DNA of 10,919 nt. It comes from Rhodobacterales bacterium 34-62-10. GTDB lineage: Bacteria > Pseudomonadota > Alphaproteobacteria > Rhodobacterales > Rhodobacteraceae. The notes beneath the pieces are model-generated. The model searched no databases and was not told where the DNA came from. It worked only from the letters and a program-made list of their open reading frames with translations. Shown piece after piece: positions 1 to 7,015 of this stretch. The position numbers and the translations under genes were made by a program. How positions within the stretch are numbered: the stretch's first letter is position 1; the number at the start of each line of letters is the position of its first letter. Location of the stretch: assembly GCA_002282555.1 (NCBI GenBank), contig NCJR01000042.1, positions 1-10,919 of the forward strand. The letters run 5' to 3'.

Positions 1-1198
1 CGGGATTGACCCCGGCCAATGGCGCCGCCACCAGATGCTCCCCGCGCCATACCGCAGGTGCGGCGATCAGCGCCGCCCGCGGCAGCCCCGTGTCGCGCCA
101 ATCAGGACAAAGCCGCAACCCCGCCTCACCCAAGGCGGCCACATGCAGGGCCGGATCATGCGGCCCGTCCAACTGCCAGCGCCCGTCCCATGGCCGGTCG
201 GTCGGCCCCGTCACATCGCGCAGCGCATTATATTCGCGCCCGATCCGCACATAGCGCCCCTGCCGCCGCAAAAGACACCCCGCCAGCGTCCGCTGCCCCT
301 CGCAGGTTAGTGCAAGGATGACATGGCTCACATCCTCGCGCCGGGGCGGATAGGGACTGCCCGACACCCACATGAGCGCGGCCACCACGCAGCGGCGGAT
401 CACCTCATAGGGCAACTCCTCCAACGCGGGCCAGTCCAGCAGCAGATCGCCATGCTCCTGCCGGATCAGCCGCGCAGCCACCGCCTGCACCTCATGACGC
501 AGCGCCGCGCGCGCATCCTCAAGCTGCGCCATCACACGCGACAGCCCGCCCGCGTCGATCCCCAGCGGGGCCAGCGCCTCAAGCGCCGCGCGCGCCTTGA
601 TCCGCGCAAAGCGCAGATCGTCATTCGAAGGATCGTCGCTCCAGACCAGACCCGCGGCGCGCAGATAATCGCGCAGATCCGCCCTGCCCGCCTCCAGCAG
701 GGGGCGGTGCCAGTCAATCCCGTGACGCATGAACCGCGCGGGCATCCCGCACAACCCGTCCAGCCCCGCCTCGCGCCCCAGCCGCATCAGGAATGTCTCG
801 GCCTGATCATCCTGCGTATGGCCCAGCAGGACGCGGCCGATGCCCTGTTCTTGCGCCCAAGCGCCCATCAACCCATAGCGCGCGACGCGCGCGGCGGCCT
901 GTAGATTGCCCTGCGCCGTATCGCGCCGCCACAGCAGCGTCTGATGCGCAATCCCCTGCCCCGCGCAATGGCGCGCCACCTGCACGGCTTCGGCGGCACT
1001 GCCCGCCCGCAGACCATGATCGACCGTCACTGCCAGAATGCGCGCGCCCGTCTCATGGCTGGCCCGCTGCGCCAGATGCAGCAGCGCCATGGAATCGCCG
1101 CCGCCCGACACGGCCACGCCGACCCTGTCTTGGCCCTGCATCGCCAAAGCAACCGCGCGCCGCCACAGCAGGGCCGCGCCCGACGCCTCCGGCGTCAC
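1..1198 (-). CDS. tilS: tRNA(Ile)-lysidine synthase TilS (3' end cut by window edge)
   Basis: TilS uses ATP to attach lysine to C34 of the tRNA-Ile CAU anticodon in the cytoplasm, which changes its reading from AUG to AUA and its charging from Met to Ile. The reading frame stays open for 399 codons to the window edge, so only the C-terminal end is missing (bacterial TilS is usually about 430 aa or more). The N-terminal PP-loop ATPase motif SGGGDS is at about residues 31-36. VDHGLR follows at about 59-64, GNLQAAAR at about 97-104, and the family signature GHTQDDQAET at about 126-135. The start is a GTG whose bases form a GTGA overlap with the cpoB stop, so translation is probably coupled. No strong Shine-Dalgarno sequence precedes it. 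An ATG 19 codons downstream is possible but would shorten the conserved N-terminal helix. In Rhodobacterales tilS commonly sits between cpoB and ftsH, which fits here. Confidence 0.95.
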   Translation of the reverse strand, partial: MTPEASGAALLWRRAVALAMQGQDRVGVAVSGGGDSMALLHLAQRASHETGARILAVTVDHGLRAGSAAEAVQVARHCAGQGIAHQTLLWRRDTAQGNLQAAARVARYGLMGAWAQEQGIGRVLLGHTQDDQAETFLMRLGREAGLDGLCGMPARFMRHGIDWHRPLLEAGRADLRDYLRAAGLVWSDDPSNDDLRFARIKARAALEALAPLGIDAGGLSRVMAQLEDARAALRHEVQAVAARLIRQEHGDLLLDWPALEELPYEVIRRCVVAALMWVSGSPYPPRREDVSHVILALTCEGQRTLAGCLLRRQGRYVRIGREYNALRDVTGPTDRPWDGRWQLDGPHDPALHVAALGEAGLRLCPDWRDTGLPRAALIAAPAVWRGEHLVAAPLAGVNP

Positions 1199-2130
1199 TG
1201 ACAGCCCAGACGCGTACGAGCCTCCTGCGCCGAGGCGACACTGGGTGATTGCGGAAAGCGCACCCCAACCTCCTGCAAGGTCGTGCAGGCCTCCTGCGTC
1301 TGGCCCAGCCGCCCCAAAGCCTCGCCCAACCGGAACAGCGCCTCGGGCGCGTTCGGCCCGGTCTGATCGGCGGTAAAGGCCGACAGATAGGCCCGCGCCG
1401 CGCCGCGCACATCATCCAGCTGCGCCAGCGCCTGCCCGCGTTTCAGATCGGCCTCCGGCCCTAACGGTCCGCCCGGATAGGTCTCATTAAAGGCCGCAAA
1501 GAGGTCCGCGGCGCTGCGAAAGTCACCGGATGCGAGCGCCTCCTGCGCCCGCTCGAAGTCTGCTCTCTCGCCAACGGCCAGCTCTGCCGTGGGGGGTGTC
1601 GGGGTGGTGGTGCTGCCTCCGGCCTCTGGCGCGGGCTGGATCGGGGATGCGATCATGCCCGTCGTGGCCGGGGCGGGTCCGCCGCCAAGGGTCGTCGTCT
1701 CGCCCAGCTTGCCGATATCGCAGCCCGGTTCCAGTTCGCACAGCCGGAATTCCAGATCACCCAGACGGGTGGTCCCGTCCGAGACGATGGAATTGATGCG
1801 GAACTCCAACTCCTCGGTCTTGCGCGTCAGGCGCGTCAATTCGCTTTCCATCACGTTGACACGGTCCAGCACCGTGCCGCCGGGAATTGCCAATCCCGAT
1901 GCGCCAGTCGTGGACAATTCACGCCGCAGGCGCTGCACCTCGACAAACAGCATCGACATTTCCTGCCGGATATCGGCCAGGGTCTGCGCGTCCTGCGCGG
2001 GTGCCACCTGTGGCATCACCGCGACCGACAGCGCCAGCGCCAGCACCGACAGGCGCACCTGCCCGAGGACGGGCCGCAGGGCCGGACCGAGGCGGCCCGA
2101 ACCCTTCCGGCATGCGGTCAGCAGCGTCAT
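1195..2130 (-). CDS. cpoB: Tol-Pal system periplasmic protein CpoB (YbgF)
   Basis: CpoB is a periplasmic partner of the Tol-Pal machine. In E. coli it binds TolA and coordinates outer-membrane constriction with septal peptidoglycan synthesis by PBP1B. The 311-residue product has a hydrophobic signal segment at about residues 27-46, ending near APAQ. A heptad-like coiled coil follows at about 47-130 (trimerisation region). Then come the CELEPGC pair of cysteines at about 131-137 and a Pro/Thr/Gly-rich linker at about 145-185. The C-terminal TPR region runs from about 190 to 308, with the repeat pattern of alternating Ala/Leu and FPQSP. I chose ATG 2130 because a GGGG run lies about 7 nt upstream. 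ATG 2136 directly abuts that run and adds two residues. A GTG at 2058 would give a more typical short signal peptide, so the true start is uncertain. The gene lies 13 nt after pal and overlaps tilS by 4 nt. Confidence 0.9.
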   Translation of the reverse strand: MTLLTACRKGSGRLGPALRPVLGQVRLSVLALALSVAVMPQVAPAQDAQTLADIRQEMSMLFVEVQRLRRELSTTGASGLAIPGGTVLDRVNVMESELTRLTRKTEELEFRINSIVSDGTTRLGDLEFRLCELEPGCDIGKLGETTTLGGGPAPATTGMIASPIQPAPEAGGSTTTPTPPTAELAVGERADFERAQEALASGDFRSAADLFAAFNETYPGGPLGPEADLKRGQALAQLDDVRGAARAYLSAFTADQTGPNAPEALFRLGEALGRLGQTQEACTTLQEVGVRFPQSPSVASAQEARTRLGCQ

Positions 2131-2143
2131 GCCCATCCCCCGA

Positions 2144-2665
2144 TCAGCTCGACAGACCGGCCGAGATCACGGTCACGGCGCGGCGGTTCTGGGAATAGCA
2201 GGCCTCGTCGCTGCACAGCTCGATCGGACGCTCCTTGCCATAGCTGATCACCCGCAGGCGGTTGGGGGCCACGCCGCGCGACACCAGATATTCCTGCACC
2301 GCATTGGCCCGGCGCGCACCAAGGGCAAGGTTGTATTCCCGCGTGCCCTGCTCGTCGGCATGGCCCTCGATGATGGCCACGTAATCGGTGTTGGTCATCA
2401 GCCACTGCGCCTGCCCGTCCAGAACGGTCTGGTATTCCGGCGTGATCGAGGATTGATCGACCTGGAACAGCACCCGGTCCCCGATGGTCTGCTGGAAATA
2501 CAGCGGCGAGCGCGGATCAGACGCGCTGCCCGGCGCGCCGATGCCCCCCGCACCGCCCGCGCCACCGGCACCACCTGCGCCCGCCGAGTCGAAACGGTCG
2601 GGATTGGTGCAGGCGGCCAGCGCCAGAACAGAAGCCAGAATGATGCCGCGCGTAAAGAGTGTCAT
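2144..2665 (-). CDS. pal: Peptidoglycan-associated lipoprotein Pal
   Basis: Pal is an outer-membrane lipoprotein that anchors the outer membrane to peptidoglycan and is recruited to the division site by TolB/TolA. With the ATG at 2665 the product is 173 aa. It has a short positively charged N-terminus, a hydrophobic stretch and a lipobox LAAC, which puts the lipidated cysteine at residue 19. Residues about 28-42 are an almost pure Gly/Ala linker. The OmpA-like peptidoglycan-binding domain occupies about 58-170. It carries FQVDQSSI, the GHADEQGTREYNLALGARRA block (about 101-120) with the diaminopimelate-binding Asp and Arg, and SYGKERP. A GTG 27 nt further upstream is in frame but would place nine polar residues before a complete signal peptide, so I reject it. 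A 100-nt gap separates pal from tolB, and the next gene, cpoB, starts 13 nt downstream. Two cysteines at about 151 and 156 could form a disulfide (inference). Confidence 0.95.
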   Translation of the reverse strand: MTLFTRGIILASVLALAACTNPDRFDSAGAGGAGGAGGAGGIGAPGSASDPRSPLYFQQTIGDRVLFQVDQSSITPEYQTVLDGQAQWLMTNTDYVAIIEGHADEQGTREYNLALGARRANAVQEYLVSRGVAPNRLRVISYGKERPIELCSDEACYSQNRRAVTVISAGLSS

Positions 2666-2700
2666 ATTGGGTGCCCCATTGTTGTGTGTCACAAGAATTC

Positions 2701-2765
2701 GCCTGTTTCGTCGATGTCCTTAGCATATCCGCGCGCCCAAGGGAATCGGTGCGCGCAGGACAGGC
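2701..2765. repeat. Inverted repeats filling the tolB-pal gap
   Basis: The space between the tolB stop and pal holds nested inverted repeats. GCGCGC at 2731-2736 pairs with GCGCGC at 2751-2756 across a 14-nt loop. TGTCCT at 2715-2720 pairs with AGGACA at 2757-2762, which extends the stem with a 10-nt one-sided bulge. GCCTGT at 2701-2706 pairs with ACAGGC at 2760-2765 as a competing outer arm. No T-run follows on the minus strand, so it does not look like an intrinsic terminator. It may be an mRNA processing or stability element that sets pal level apart from tolB. That role is inference. Confidence 0.45.
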
Positions 2766-4088
2766 TTATCTTTGCAAGGGTGACCATGCCGGATCGGAGG
2801 CGCCGCCCTCGGTCCTGATCTGCTTCAGGTTGCGCCCCGAGATATCCACGGAATAGAGCGAGGCCGACCCGGTCGCGCCCTGCGTCTCACGCGTGAACAT
2901 GATCACGCGGCCATTGGGCGACCATGTCGGACCCTCATCAAGGAAAGACGCGGTCAGCAACCGCTCCTCGGACCCGTCGGTGCGCATCACGCCGATATGG
3001 AACCGGCCCTTGGATTGCTTGGTAAAGGCGATCAGGTCACCGCGCGGCGACCAGACCGGCGTGCCATAGCGCCCCTGACCAAAGCTGATCCGCTGCGGCT
3101 CGCCGCCATTCGCGCCCATGATATAAAGCTGCTGGCTGCCGCTGCGGTCGCTCTCGAACACGATCCGGCTTCCATCGGGGCTGAAACTTGGCGCCGTCTC
3201 GATCGCGGGCGTGGATGTCAGACGCGTTGCCGCCCCCGACGTGATATCCATGCGGTAGATGTCGGTATTGCCACCCGTGGTCAGCGAATAGACCACCGTG
3301 TTGCCATCCGGCGCGAAACGCGGCGCAAAGCTCATGTCGCCTTCCAGCGTCGGCAAGGCGCGCCGCCCGACCGAGGCCACATCCATCACATAGATGCGCG
3401 GAAACCCGGATTCGTAGCTGGTATACAGGATACGGTCCCCATTCGGCGAAAAGCGCGGGGCCAGCACGATGGCGTTGCTGTCGGTCAGATACTGCACATT
3501 GGCACCATCATAATCCATGATCGCCAGACGCTTGCGCCGATCATCCTTGGTCCCGGCTTCGGCGACATAGACGACACGGCTGTCGAAATACCCGCCCTCG
3601 CCGGTGATGCGGGAATAGACCGCATCCGCCACCTTATGCGCGATGCGCCGCCACCCGGCCTGCGTGCCGTTGAACTGCAACCCGTCGCCCAATTCCTGCC
3701 CGGCGAACACGTCATACAGGCGGAACTTCACCGACACCGACCCGTCGCCGCCCACACTGACCGCACCCGAGATCAGGGCCTGCGCGTTGATCGCGCGCCA
3801 GTCGCTGAACTGCACCGGGCTGTTGAAGCTGGTGATCTGGCTGATAAAGGCGCTGGCCGGGATTTCGCGGAACAGGCCCGTCCCGGTCAGATCCTCGGAC
3901 ACGACCCGCGCGATTTGCCGTGCAAGCTCGGCAGCGGCGGCATTCTCGGCCACGAAATCGGGGTTCGCAAAGGGCAAAGGCTCGATCACACCCTCGGTGA
4001 TCTCGATGCGCAGCGGGCCACCGGTCTGAGCCGCCGCAGGCATCGCAAAGACGAGCAAGGCCGCCAGCAGGGTCAACACACGTGTCAT
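2766..4088 (-). CDS. tolB: Tol-Pal system beta-propeller protein TolB
   Basis: TolB is the soluble periplasmic member of Tol-Pal. It binds Pal through its propeller and TolA through its N-terminus, so it controls whether Pal is free to bind peptidoglycan. The 440-aa product has a Sec signal peptide at residues 1-20 (hydrophobic core, cleavage after AAA). An N-terminal alpha/beta domain follows to about residue 165. At least five PD40/WD40-like beta-propeller blades then carry the recurring (A/P)xFSPDGxxIxFxSxxxG-type motif; examples are [26 protein letters not shown] and [12 protein letters not shown]. The length matches the family (about 430-440). Two adjacent ATGs overlap the tolA stop. The one at 4088 lies 7 nt after a GAGGA Shine-Dalgarno, while 4091 lies only 4 nt after it and would add one Met. 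Either start implies translational coupling to tolA. The next gene is pal. Confidence 0.96.
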   Translation of the reverse strand: MTRVLTLLAALLVFAMPAAAQTGGPLRIEITEGVIEPLPFANPDFVAENAAAAELARQIARVVSEDLTGTGLFREIPASAFISQITSFNSPVQFSDWRAINAQALISGAVSVGGDGSVSVKFRLYDVFAGQELGDGLQFNGTQAGWRRIAHKVADAVYSRITGEGGYFDSRVVYVAEAGTKDDRRKRLAIMDYDGANVQYLTDSNAIVLAPRFSPNGDRILYTSYESGFPRIYVMDVASVGRRALPTLEGDMSFAPRFAPDGNTVVYSLTTGGNTDIYRMDITSGAATRLTSTPAIETAPSFSPDGSRIVFESDRSGSQQLYIMGANGGEPQRISFGQGRYGTPVWSPRGDLIAFTKQSKGRFHIGVMRTDGSEERLLTASFLDEGPTWSPNGRVIMFTRETQGATGSASLYSVDISGRNLKQIRTEGGASDPAWSPLQR

Positions 4089-5245
4089 CATCTGATCCTC
4101 ATGTTCTCGGGATTGAACGTCATTTCGATCTCGCGCCACTGGTCGTATTTGTCGCGTGGCAGGCTGAACCCATTGGCACCGCAGCGGATGATCGCGCGGC
4201 GCGCCGATTCAAACGCTTGCCGCGCGGCTGCCTCGGTGCCGCCCTCAAAGCCCAGCATCCGCAGGGATTCGGACTGTGGCTTGCCATCTTCGGTCATCGA
4301 CACCGCCACGACAACCGTTGTCCGCAGTGCCTCGGATGACAGCGACCCCACGTTCCAGCATTGCTGCACCGCCACGCGCAGCGCATCACGCTCGCCTGAT
4401 GTCATGGGCGGTCCGCTTTGTCCACCGGCCGCGGGGCTGGCCGCGCCACCCTCAAGCGCCTGACGCAGCGCGTCATTCACGGCATCGGCCGTCTGATCCG
4501 GCTGCGCTTCGGGCTGCTCCTGCGCCTGCTGTTCGGGCGCGGCCTCGGGCGCGGGATCGGCAGGCGGCGTCTCGGCCACAGGTTCGGGCCGCGCGGGGCG
4601 CGTGCGCGGGCGGACGGATGTGGTCGGCGCCGCCGAGGGTTCTTCCATCGCTTCGGTCACGATCCGTGTCGTCGCCTCTTCGGGCGCGCCGCCTTCGGTT
4701 TCCTCGCGCACGACCTCGGCGGCCTCGTCGGGGACAACCTCCTCGGTCACGGCATCGGACACCTGCGTATCCGGCTCGGGCGGGGCCACAGGTTCCGGCG
4801 CCACACGCTCGGACGGGCGCGGCACCGGACGGTCCGAGATTGTCGGCGACAGCACGACCTCTTCCTGCGGCGGCGGGGCGATCACCGGGGCCTCGTCGCT
4901 GACCTCGGCCTCGGTCTGCTGCGGCAGGGGATCGGGCTGCTGCGGCACCGGATCGGTCTCGGGTGCCTCGGTGACCTGCGGCGCGGGGGGCGGCGGCGTC
5001 GGATCGGGCTGGCTTTCCACAGGCGGGGCCTGCTCTGCGGGCAGGTCCGGCGCAGGCATGGCCACATCCGTCGTCACATCCGGCGTCTGCACACCCTGCA
5101 TCATCGCGTCGAATTCCGCGCCGGAAATGACCGATACTTCCGTCACCTCAAAGGATTGCGGCGGCGTGTTGAACATCCCCCCAAAGAGGACCAACAGGAT
5201 CAGGCCGATATGCCCGGCCCCCGAGATATAGTAGCCGATCCGCAC
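4088..5245 (-). CDS. tolA: Tol-Pal system inner-membrane/periplasm-spanning protein TolA
   Basis: TolA links the TolQR proton-driven motor in the inner membrane to TolB/Pal at the outer membrane. The 385-aa product has one transmembrane helix at about residues 9-26. In it Ser8 and His12 reproduce the S-x3-H spacing that TolA and TonB use to contact TolQ/TolR or ExbB/ExbD. Residues about 60-280 form a long low-complexity region rich in Pro, Glu, Ala and Gln. This differs from the Ala/Lys/Glu-rich helix of E. coli TolA and is probably an extended polyproline-like arm. The C-terminal TonB/TolA-type domain runs from about 285 to 380 and holds two cysteines (about 296 and 355) placed as in the disulfide-bonded TolA domain III. 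The start codon is GTG, preceded at 4 nt by GAGGGG, which overlaps the tolR stop. tolR ends 8 nt upstream, and tolB overlaps the 3' end. Confidence 0.93.
   Translation of the reverse strand: MRIGYYISGAGHIGLILLVLFGGMFNTPPQSFEVTEVSVISGAEFDAMMQGVQTPDVTTDVAMPAPDLPAEQAPPVESQPDPTPPPPAPQVTEAPETDPVPQQPDPLPQQTEAEVSDEAPVIAPPPQEEVVLSPTISDRPVPRPSERVAPEPVAPPEPDTQVSDAVTEEVVPDEAAEVVREETEGGAPEEATTRIVTEAMEEPSAAPTTSVRPRTRPARPEPVAETPPADPAPEAAPEQQAQEQPEAQPDQTADAVNDALRQALEGGAASPAAGGQSGPPMTSGERDALRVAVQQCWNVGSLSSEALRTTVVVAVSMTEDGKPQSESLRMLGFEGGTEAAARQAFESARRAIIRCGANGFSLPRDKYDQWREIEMTFNPENMRIR
4096..4100 (-). promoter_or_regulatory. Ribosome binding site for tolB, inside the end of tolA
   Basis: On the minus strand GAGGA lies within the last codons of tolA. 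It is 4 nt before the first and 7 nt before the second of two tandem ATG codons that overlap the tolA TGA. The 7-nt spacing is the more usual one and is why I favour ATG 4088 as the tolB start. Confidence 0.6.
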
Positions 5246-5249
5246 GGCG

Positions 5250-5255
5250 CCCCTC
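5250..5255 (-). promoter_or_regulatory. Ribosome binding site for tolA, overlapping the tolR stop
   Basis: GAGGGG on the minus strand shares its first two bases with the tolR TGA and stands 4 nt before a GTG codon. It supports the GTG at 5245 as the tolA start, since no ATG is available before the transmembrane segment. Confidence 0.6.
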
Positions 5256-5751
5256 AGTTACCCTGACCCGTGGCGGGCTGGGTTCCATCCAGCGCAGGCC
5301 CGCCCAAGTCGGTCACAAGACCGATGTTGGAAAACCCGCCGCGATTGAGCGCGCCCATCACCGTGACCACATCCGCATAGGGCACCGCCCCATCCGCCCG
5401 CAGGAAGATGCGATCCCCCTCCCGCTCGGCGGCAATCGCCTGCAAGCGCGGCACCAGATCGTTCAGCGGCACTTCGGTCATCTGGATCATCACCTGCCCT
5501 TCGGCGGTCATGGTGATGCTCAGGGGTTCCTCCTGTTCCGCCGGCAACGATGTGGCCGCCGTCTTGGGCAATTCCACCGGCACGCCCACCGTCATCAGCG
5601 GGGCCGCCACCATGAAGATGATCAACAGCACCAGCATCACGTCCACGAAGGGCGTGATATTGATCTCGGACACGACACCGGGGCGACCGGCACCCCGCCG
5701 CCGCCCGCGCCGCGATCCGCCACCACCGCTTTTGACGACACCCGCACCCAT
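5254..5751 (-). CDS. tolR: Tol-Pal system inner-membrane proton channel subunit TolR
   Basis: TolR is an ExbD/TolR-family protein that forms the proton-conducting motor with TolQ and energises TolA. The 165-aa product begins with a Gly/Arg-rich cytoplasmic tail (residues 1-25). It continues into the family hallmark INITPFVDVMLVLLIIFM at about 30-47, a single transmembrane helix in which Asp37 corresponds to the essential proton-carrying Asp of E. coli TolR (Asp23). The periplasmic domain carries the usual PVELPKT segment at about 58-64 and the LRADG...PYADVV segment near residues 117-128. Length is slightly above the typical 140-150 because of the basic N-terminal tail. Start ATG 5751 lies 3 nt after the tolQ stop, consistent with coupled translation, and the stop lies 8 nt before tolA. 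Confidence 0.96.
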   Translation of the reverse strand: MGAGVVKSGGGGSRRGRRRGAGRPGVVSEINITPFVDVMLVLLIIFMVAAPLMTVGVPVELPKTAATSLPAEQEEPLSITMTAEGQVMIQMTEVPLNDLVPRLQAIAAEREGDRIFLRADGAVPYADVVTVMGALNRGGFSNIGLVTDLGGPALDGTQPATGQGN

Positions 5752-5754
5752 GGC

Positions 5755-6459
5755 TCAGCTATCCAGCTGACGGCTGAGGATGGTCGAGAATTCATCGGCA
5801 AAGGCGCCATAGCCCCCGATGATCCGGTCCGCATCCGCGCTCAGCTTGTTGTAATAGATGACCGCCGGGATCGCCGCGACCAGACCGATGCCCGTGGCCA
5901 GCAGCGCCTCGGCAATACCGGGGGCGACAACGGCCAGCGAGGTGTTCTGCGCCTTGGCGATCTCGATGAACGAATGCATGATGCCCCAGACCGTGCCGAA
6001 CAGACCGATGAACGGCGCGGCAGACCCGATGGTCGCCAGAATCGTCAACCCGCCCTGCAACTCATCGGCTTCCTTGGCAATCGCCACATCCATGCTGCGG
6101 TCGATCCGGGACGAGGCCCCGGCGATCAGCCCGCCATCATTGCGATGACTGCGCCGCCATTCCATCATGCCGGCCGCAAAGATCCGCTGCGACGCGCCCG
6201 CAGGCTCGGGCCCGATCTGCTGAAACAGCTCGTCCAACGGCTCGCCCGACCAGAAAGCCGCGTCAAAGGCCGCGGATTCCGTGCGCACCTTGCGATAGAG
6301 GATCGTTTTCTGCACCACGATGGCCCATGTCCAGAAGGAACACAGGACCAGCATGATCATCACCAGTTTCACGACGATGGTGGCGCGGGCAAACAAGGCC
6401 CACATGGTATATTCCGCTCCGGCGGCGCCGGCGGCACCTGCGATAATTTCGGTTTCCAT
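5755..6459 (-). CDS. tolQ: Tol-Pal system inner-membrane motor subunit TolQ
   Basis: TolQ belongs to the MotA/TolQ/ExbB family and forms the multimeric helical cage around TolR that converts proton flow into TolA movement. The 234-aa product has three hydrophobic segments, at about residues 23-50, 138-162 and 176-202. The second contains SAAPFIGLFGTVWGIM, the TolQ/ExbB signature with the conserved pore Thr and Gly residues. The third contains PGIAEALLATGIGLVAAIPAV. A large cytoplasmic loop lies between helices 1 and 2. The start at ATG 6459 gives the METE... N-terminus I associate with Rhodobacteraceae TolQ, with AGCAGG 4 nt upstream. An in-frame ATG at 6486 would add nine residues and is less likely. 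It follows ybgC after a 100-nt gap and precedes tolR by 3 nt. Confidence 0.95.
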   Translation of the reverse strand: METEIIAGAAGAAGAEYTMWALFARATIVVKLVMIMLVLCSFWTWAIVVQKTILYRKVRTESAAFDAAFWSGEPLDELFQQIGPEPAGASQRIFAAGMMEWRRSHRNDGGLIAGASSRIDRSMDVAIAKEADELQGGLTILATIGSAAPFIGLFGTVWGIMHSFIEIAKAQNTSLAVVAPGIAEALLATGIGLVAAIPAVIYYNKLSADADRIIGGYGAFADEFSTILSRQLDS

Positions 6460-6508
6460 TATGCCTGCTCTGACTATCGGCCGCATTGGCGGTCCATTTG
6501 GCAGGCAA

Positions 6509-6536
6509 ACTATCCTAGTTCAAAGGGGAAGGCCAA
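6509..6536 (-). promoter_or_regulatory. Possible promoter upstream of tolQ
   Basis: In the ybgC-tolQ gap the minus strand reads TTGGCC (6536-6531), 16 nt, then GATAGT (6514-6509). Each hexamer matches the sigma-70 consensus at four of six positions. Initiation would leave a leader of about 45 nt before the tolQ ATG. The assignment rests only on this weak match and on the gap being wider than others in the operon. Confidence 0.25.
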
Positions 6537-6547
6537 CACATCTGTGT
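6536..6547. repeat. 12-bp palindrome in the ybgC-tolQ gap
   Basis: ACACATCTGTGT is a perfect inverted repeat (5-bp arms, 2-bp centre) that touches the upstream edge of the candidate tolQ -35 hexamer. It has the form of a small operator half-site pair, but a repeat of this size is expected several times by chance in a window this long. No bound regulator can be named. Confidence 0.3.
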
Positions 6548-6559
6548 CATTCGATCACA

Positions 6560-6946
6560 TCAATGCAACATCTGGCGAATATTTGCCGGCATCCGCGCCG
6601 GATGGCCGCTGTCGGTGATCACAACCACGGTCACAACGGCATGAAACAACCGGTCCTTGCCGCGCCGCACCACCTGATCCATGACCAGCCGCGCGCCGGT
6701 GACCTGCAAAACCTCGGTCTCGACCACCAGCTCGTCATCCAGTCGCGCGGGCATCAGATAATCCGCCTCGACCCGGCGCACCGCAAAGACCAAGCCCTGC
6801 GCCTTCATCGCGTTCTGATCGATCCCCAAGCCCCGCACCCAATCGCTGCGCGCCCGCTCGATATAGCGCAAGTAATTGGCGTAATAGACTATTCCCGCCA
6901 TATCGGTGTCTTCATAATAGACGCGGATCGGCAATGTATGGGGCAT
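6560..6946 (-). CDS. ybgC: Acyl-CoA thioesterase YbgC (Tol-Pal associated hotdog protein)
   Basis: YbgC is a 4-hydroxybenzoyl-CoA-thioesterase-like hotdog protein that hydrolyses acyl-CoA or acyl-ACP thioesters in the cytoplasm. It is commonly the first gene of tol-pal operons, perhaps serving phospholipid metabolism. The 128-aa product has the typical length. The active-site region YYEDTDMAGIVYYANYLRY spans residues 10-28 and contains the catalytic Asp at position 15 (equivalent to E. coli Asp18). Residue 22 is Tyr where the E. coli enzyme has His25. The segment from RARSDW through YLMPARLDDEL (about 31-72) matches the family. Start ATG 6946 has GAGG 8 nt upstream. It lies 108 nt downstream of bhcD and 100 nt upstream of tolQ, in the same direction as both. 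Confidence 0.94.
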   Translation of the reverse strand: MPHTLPIRVYYEDTDMAGIVYYANYLRYIERARSDWVRGLGIDQNAMKAQGLVFAVRRVEADYLMPARLDDELVVETEVLQVTGARLVMDQVVRRGKDRLFHAVVTVVVITDSGHPARMPANIRQMLH

Positions 6947-6964
6947 GGGATCGGCCTCAGGTCA

Positions 6965-7000
6965 GGGGGTGCTTGCCGCATTAGCGCCAAAACCACCCCC
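6965..7000 (-). terminator. Hairpin between bhcD and ybgC, possible weak terminator or attenuator
   Basis: GGGGGTG at 6965-6971 pairs with CACCCCC at 6994-7000. Inside it TTG pairs with CAA and CGC with GCG around an ATTA loop, giving 13 paired positions with small internal mismatches. In the transcribed direction it lies 54 nt after the bhcD stop and 18 nt before the ybgC start. The bases after the stem are TGACCTGAGG, with no U-run, so it does not meet the pattern of an efficient intrinsic terminator. It may slow or partly block readthrough, or protect the 3' end of bhc mRNA. Confidence 0.4.
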
Positions 7001-7008
7001 GACCGCAA
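6980..7008 (-). promoter_or_regulatory. Possible promoter upstream of ybgC
   Basis: The minus strand carries TTGCGG (7008-7003), a 17-nt spacer, then GCTAAT (6985-6980). The spacing is ideal but the hexamers match the consensus only partly (TTG and TAAT). It overlaps the hairpin at 6965-7000 and would start transcripts about 25-30 nt before the ybgC ATG. The call is weak. The ybgC-tol genes need some promoter if bhc transcription is substrate-dependent. Confidence 0.2.
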
Positions 7009-7015
7009 CCCTTAC

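Noticed and set aside
2540..2582. GGC/GCC-rich short repeats resembling a microsatellite
   Set aside because: They encode the Gly/Ala linker of Pal in frame. Such linkers after the lipidated cysteine are common and no independent element is needed.
1589..2818. Long plus-strand open frame (about 409 codons) opposite cpoB and pal
   Set aside because: It is antisense to two well-recognised genes, has an Arg/Pro-rich composition typical of GC-rich shadow frames, and shows no recognisable domain.
2997..4463. Plus-strand open frame of about 488 codons opposite tolB and tolA
   Set aside because: The antisense of a high-GC coding region rarely contains stops. The product is His/Arg-rich with no family features, and TolB and TolA are certain on the other strand.
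4602..5231. Ser/Gly-rich plus-strand open frame opposite tolA
   Set aside because: Its low-complexity Ser/Gly/Thr content is simply the complement of the Pro/Glu/Ala-rich TolA arm, not a separate repeat protein.
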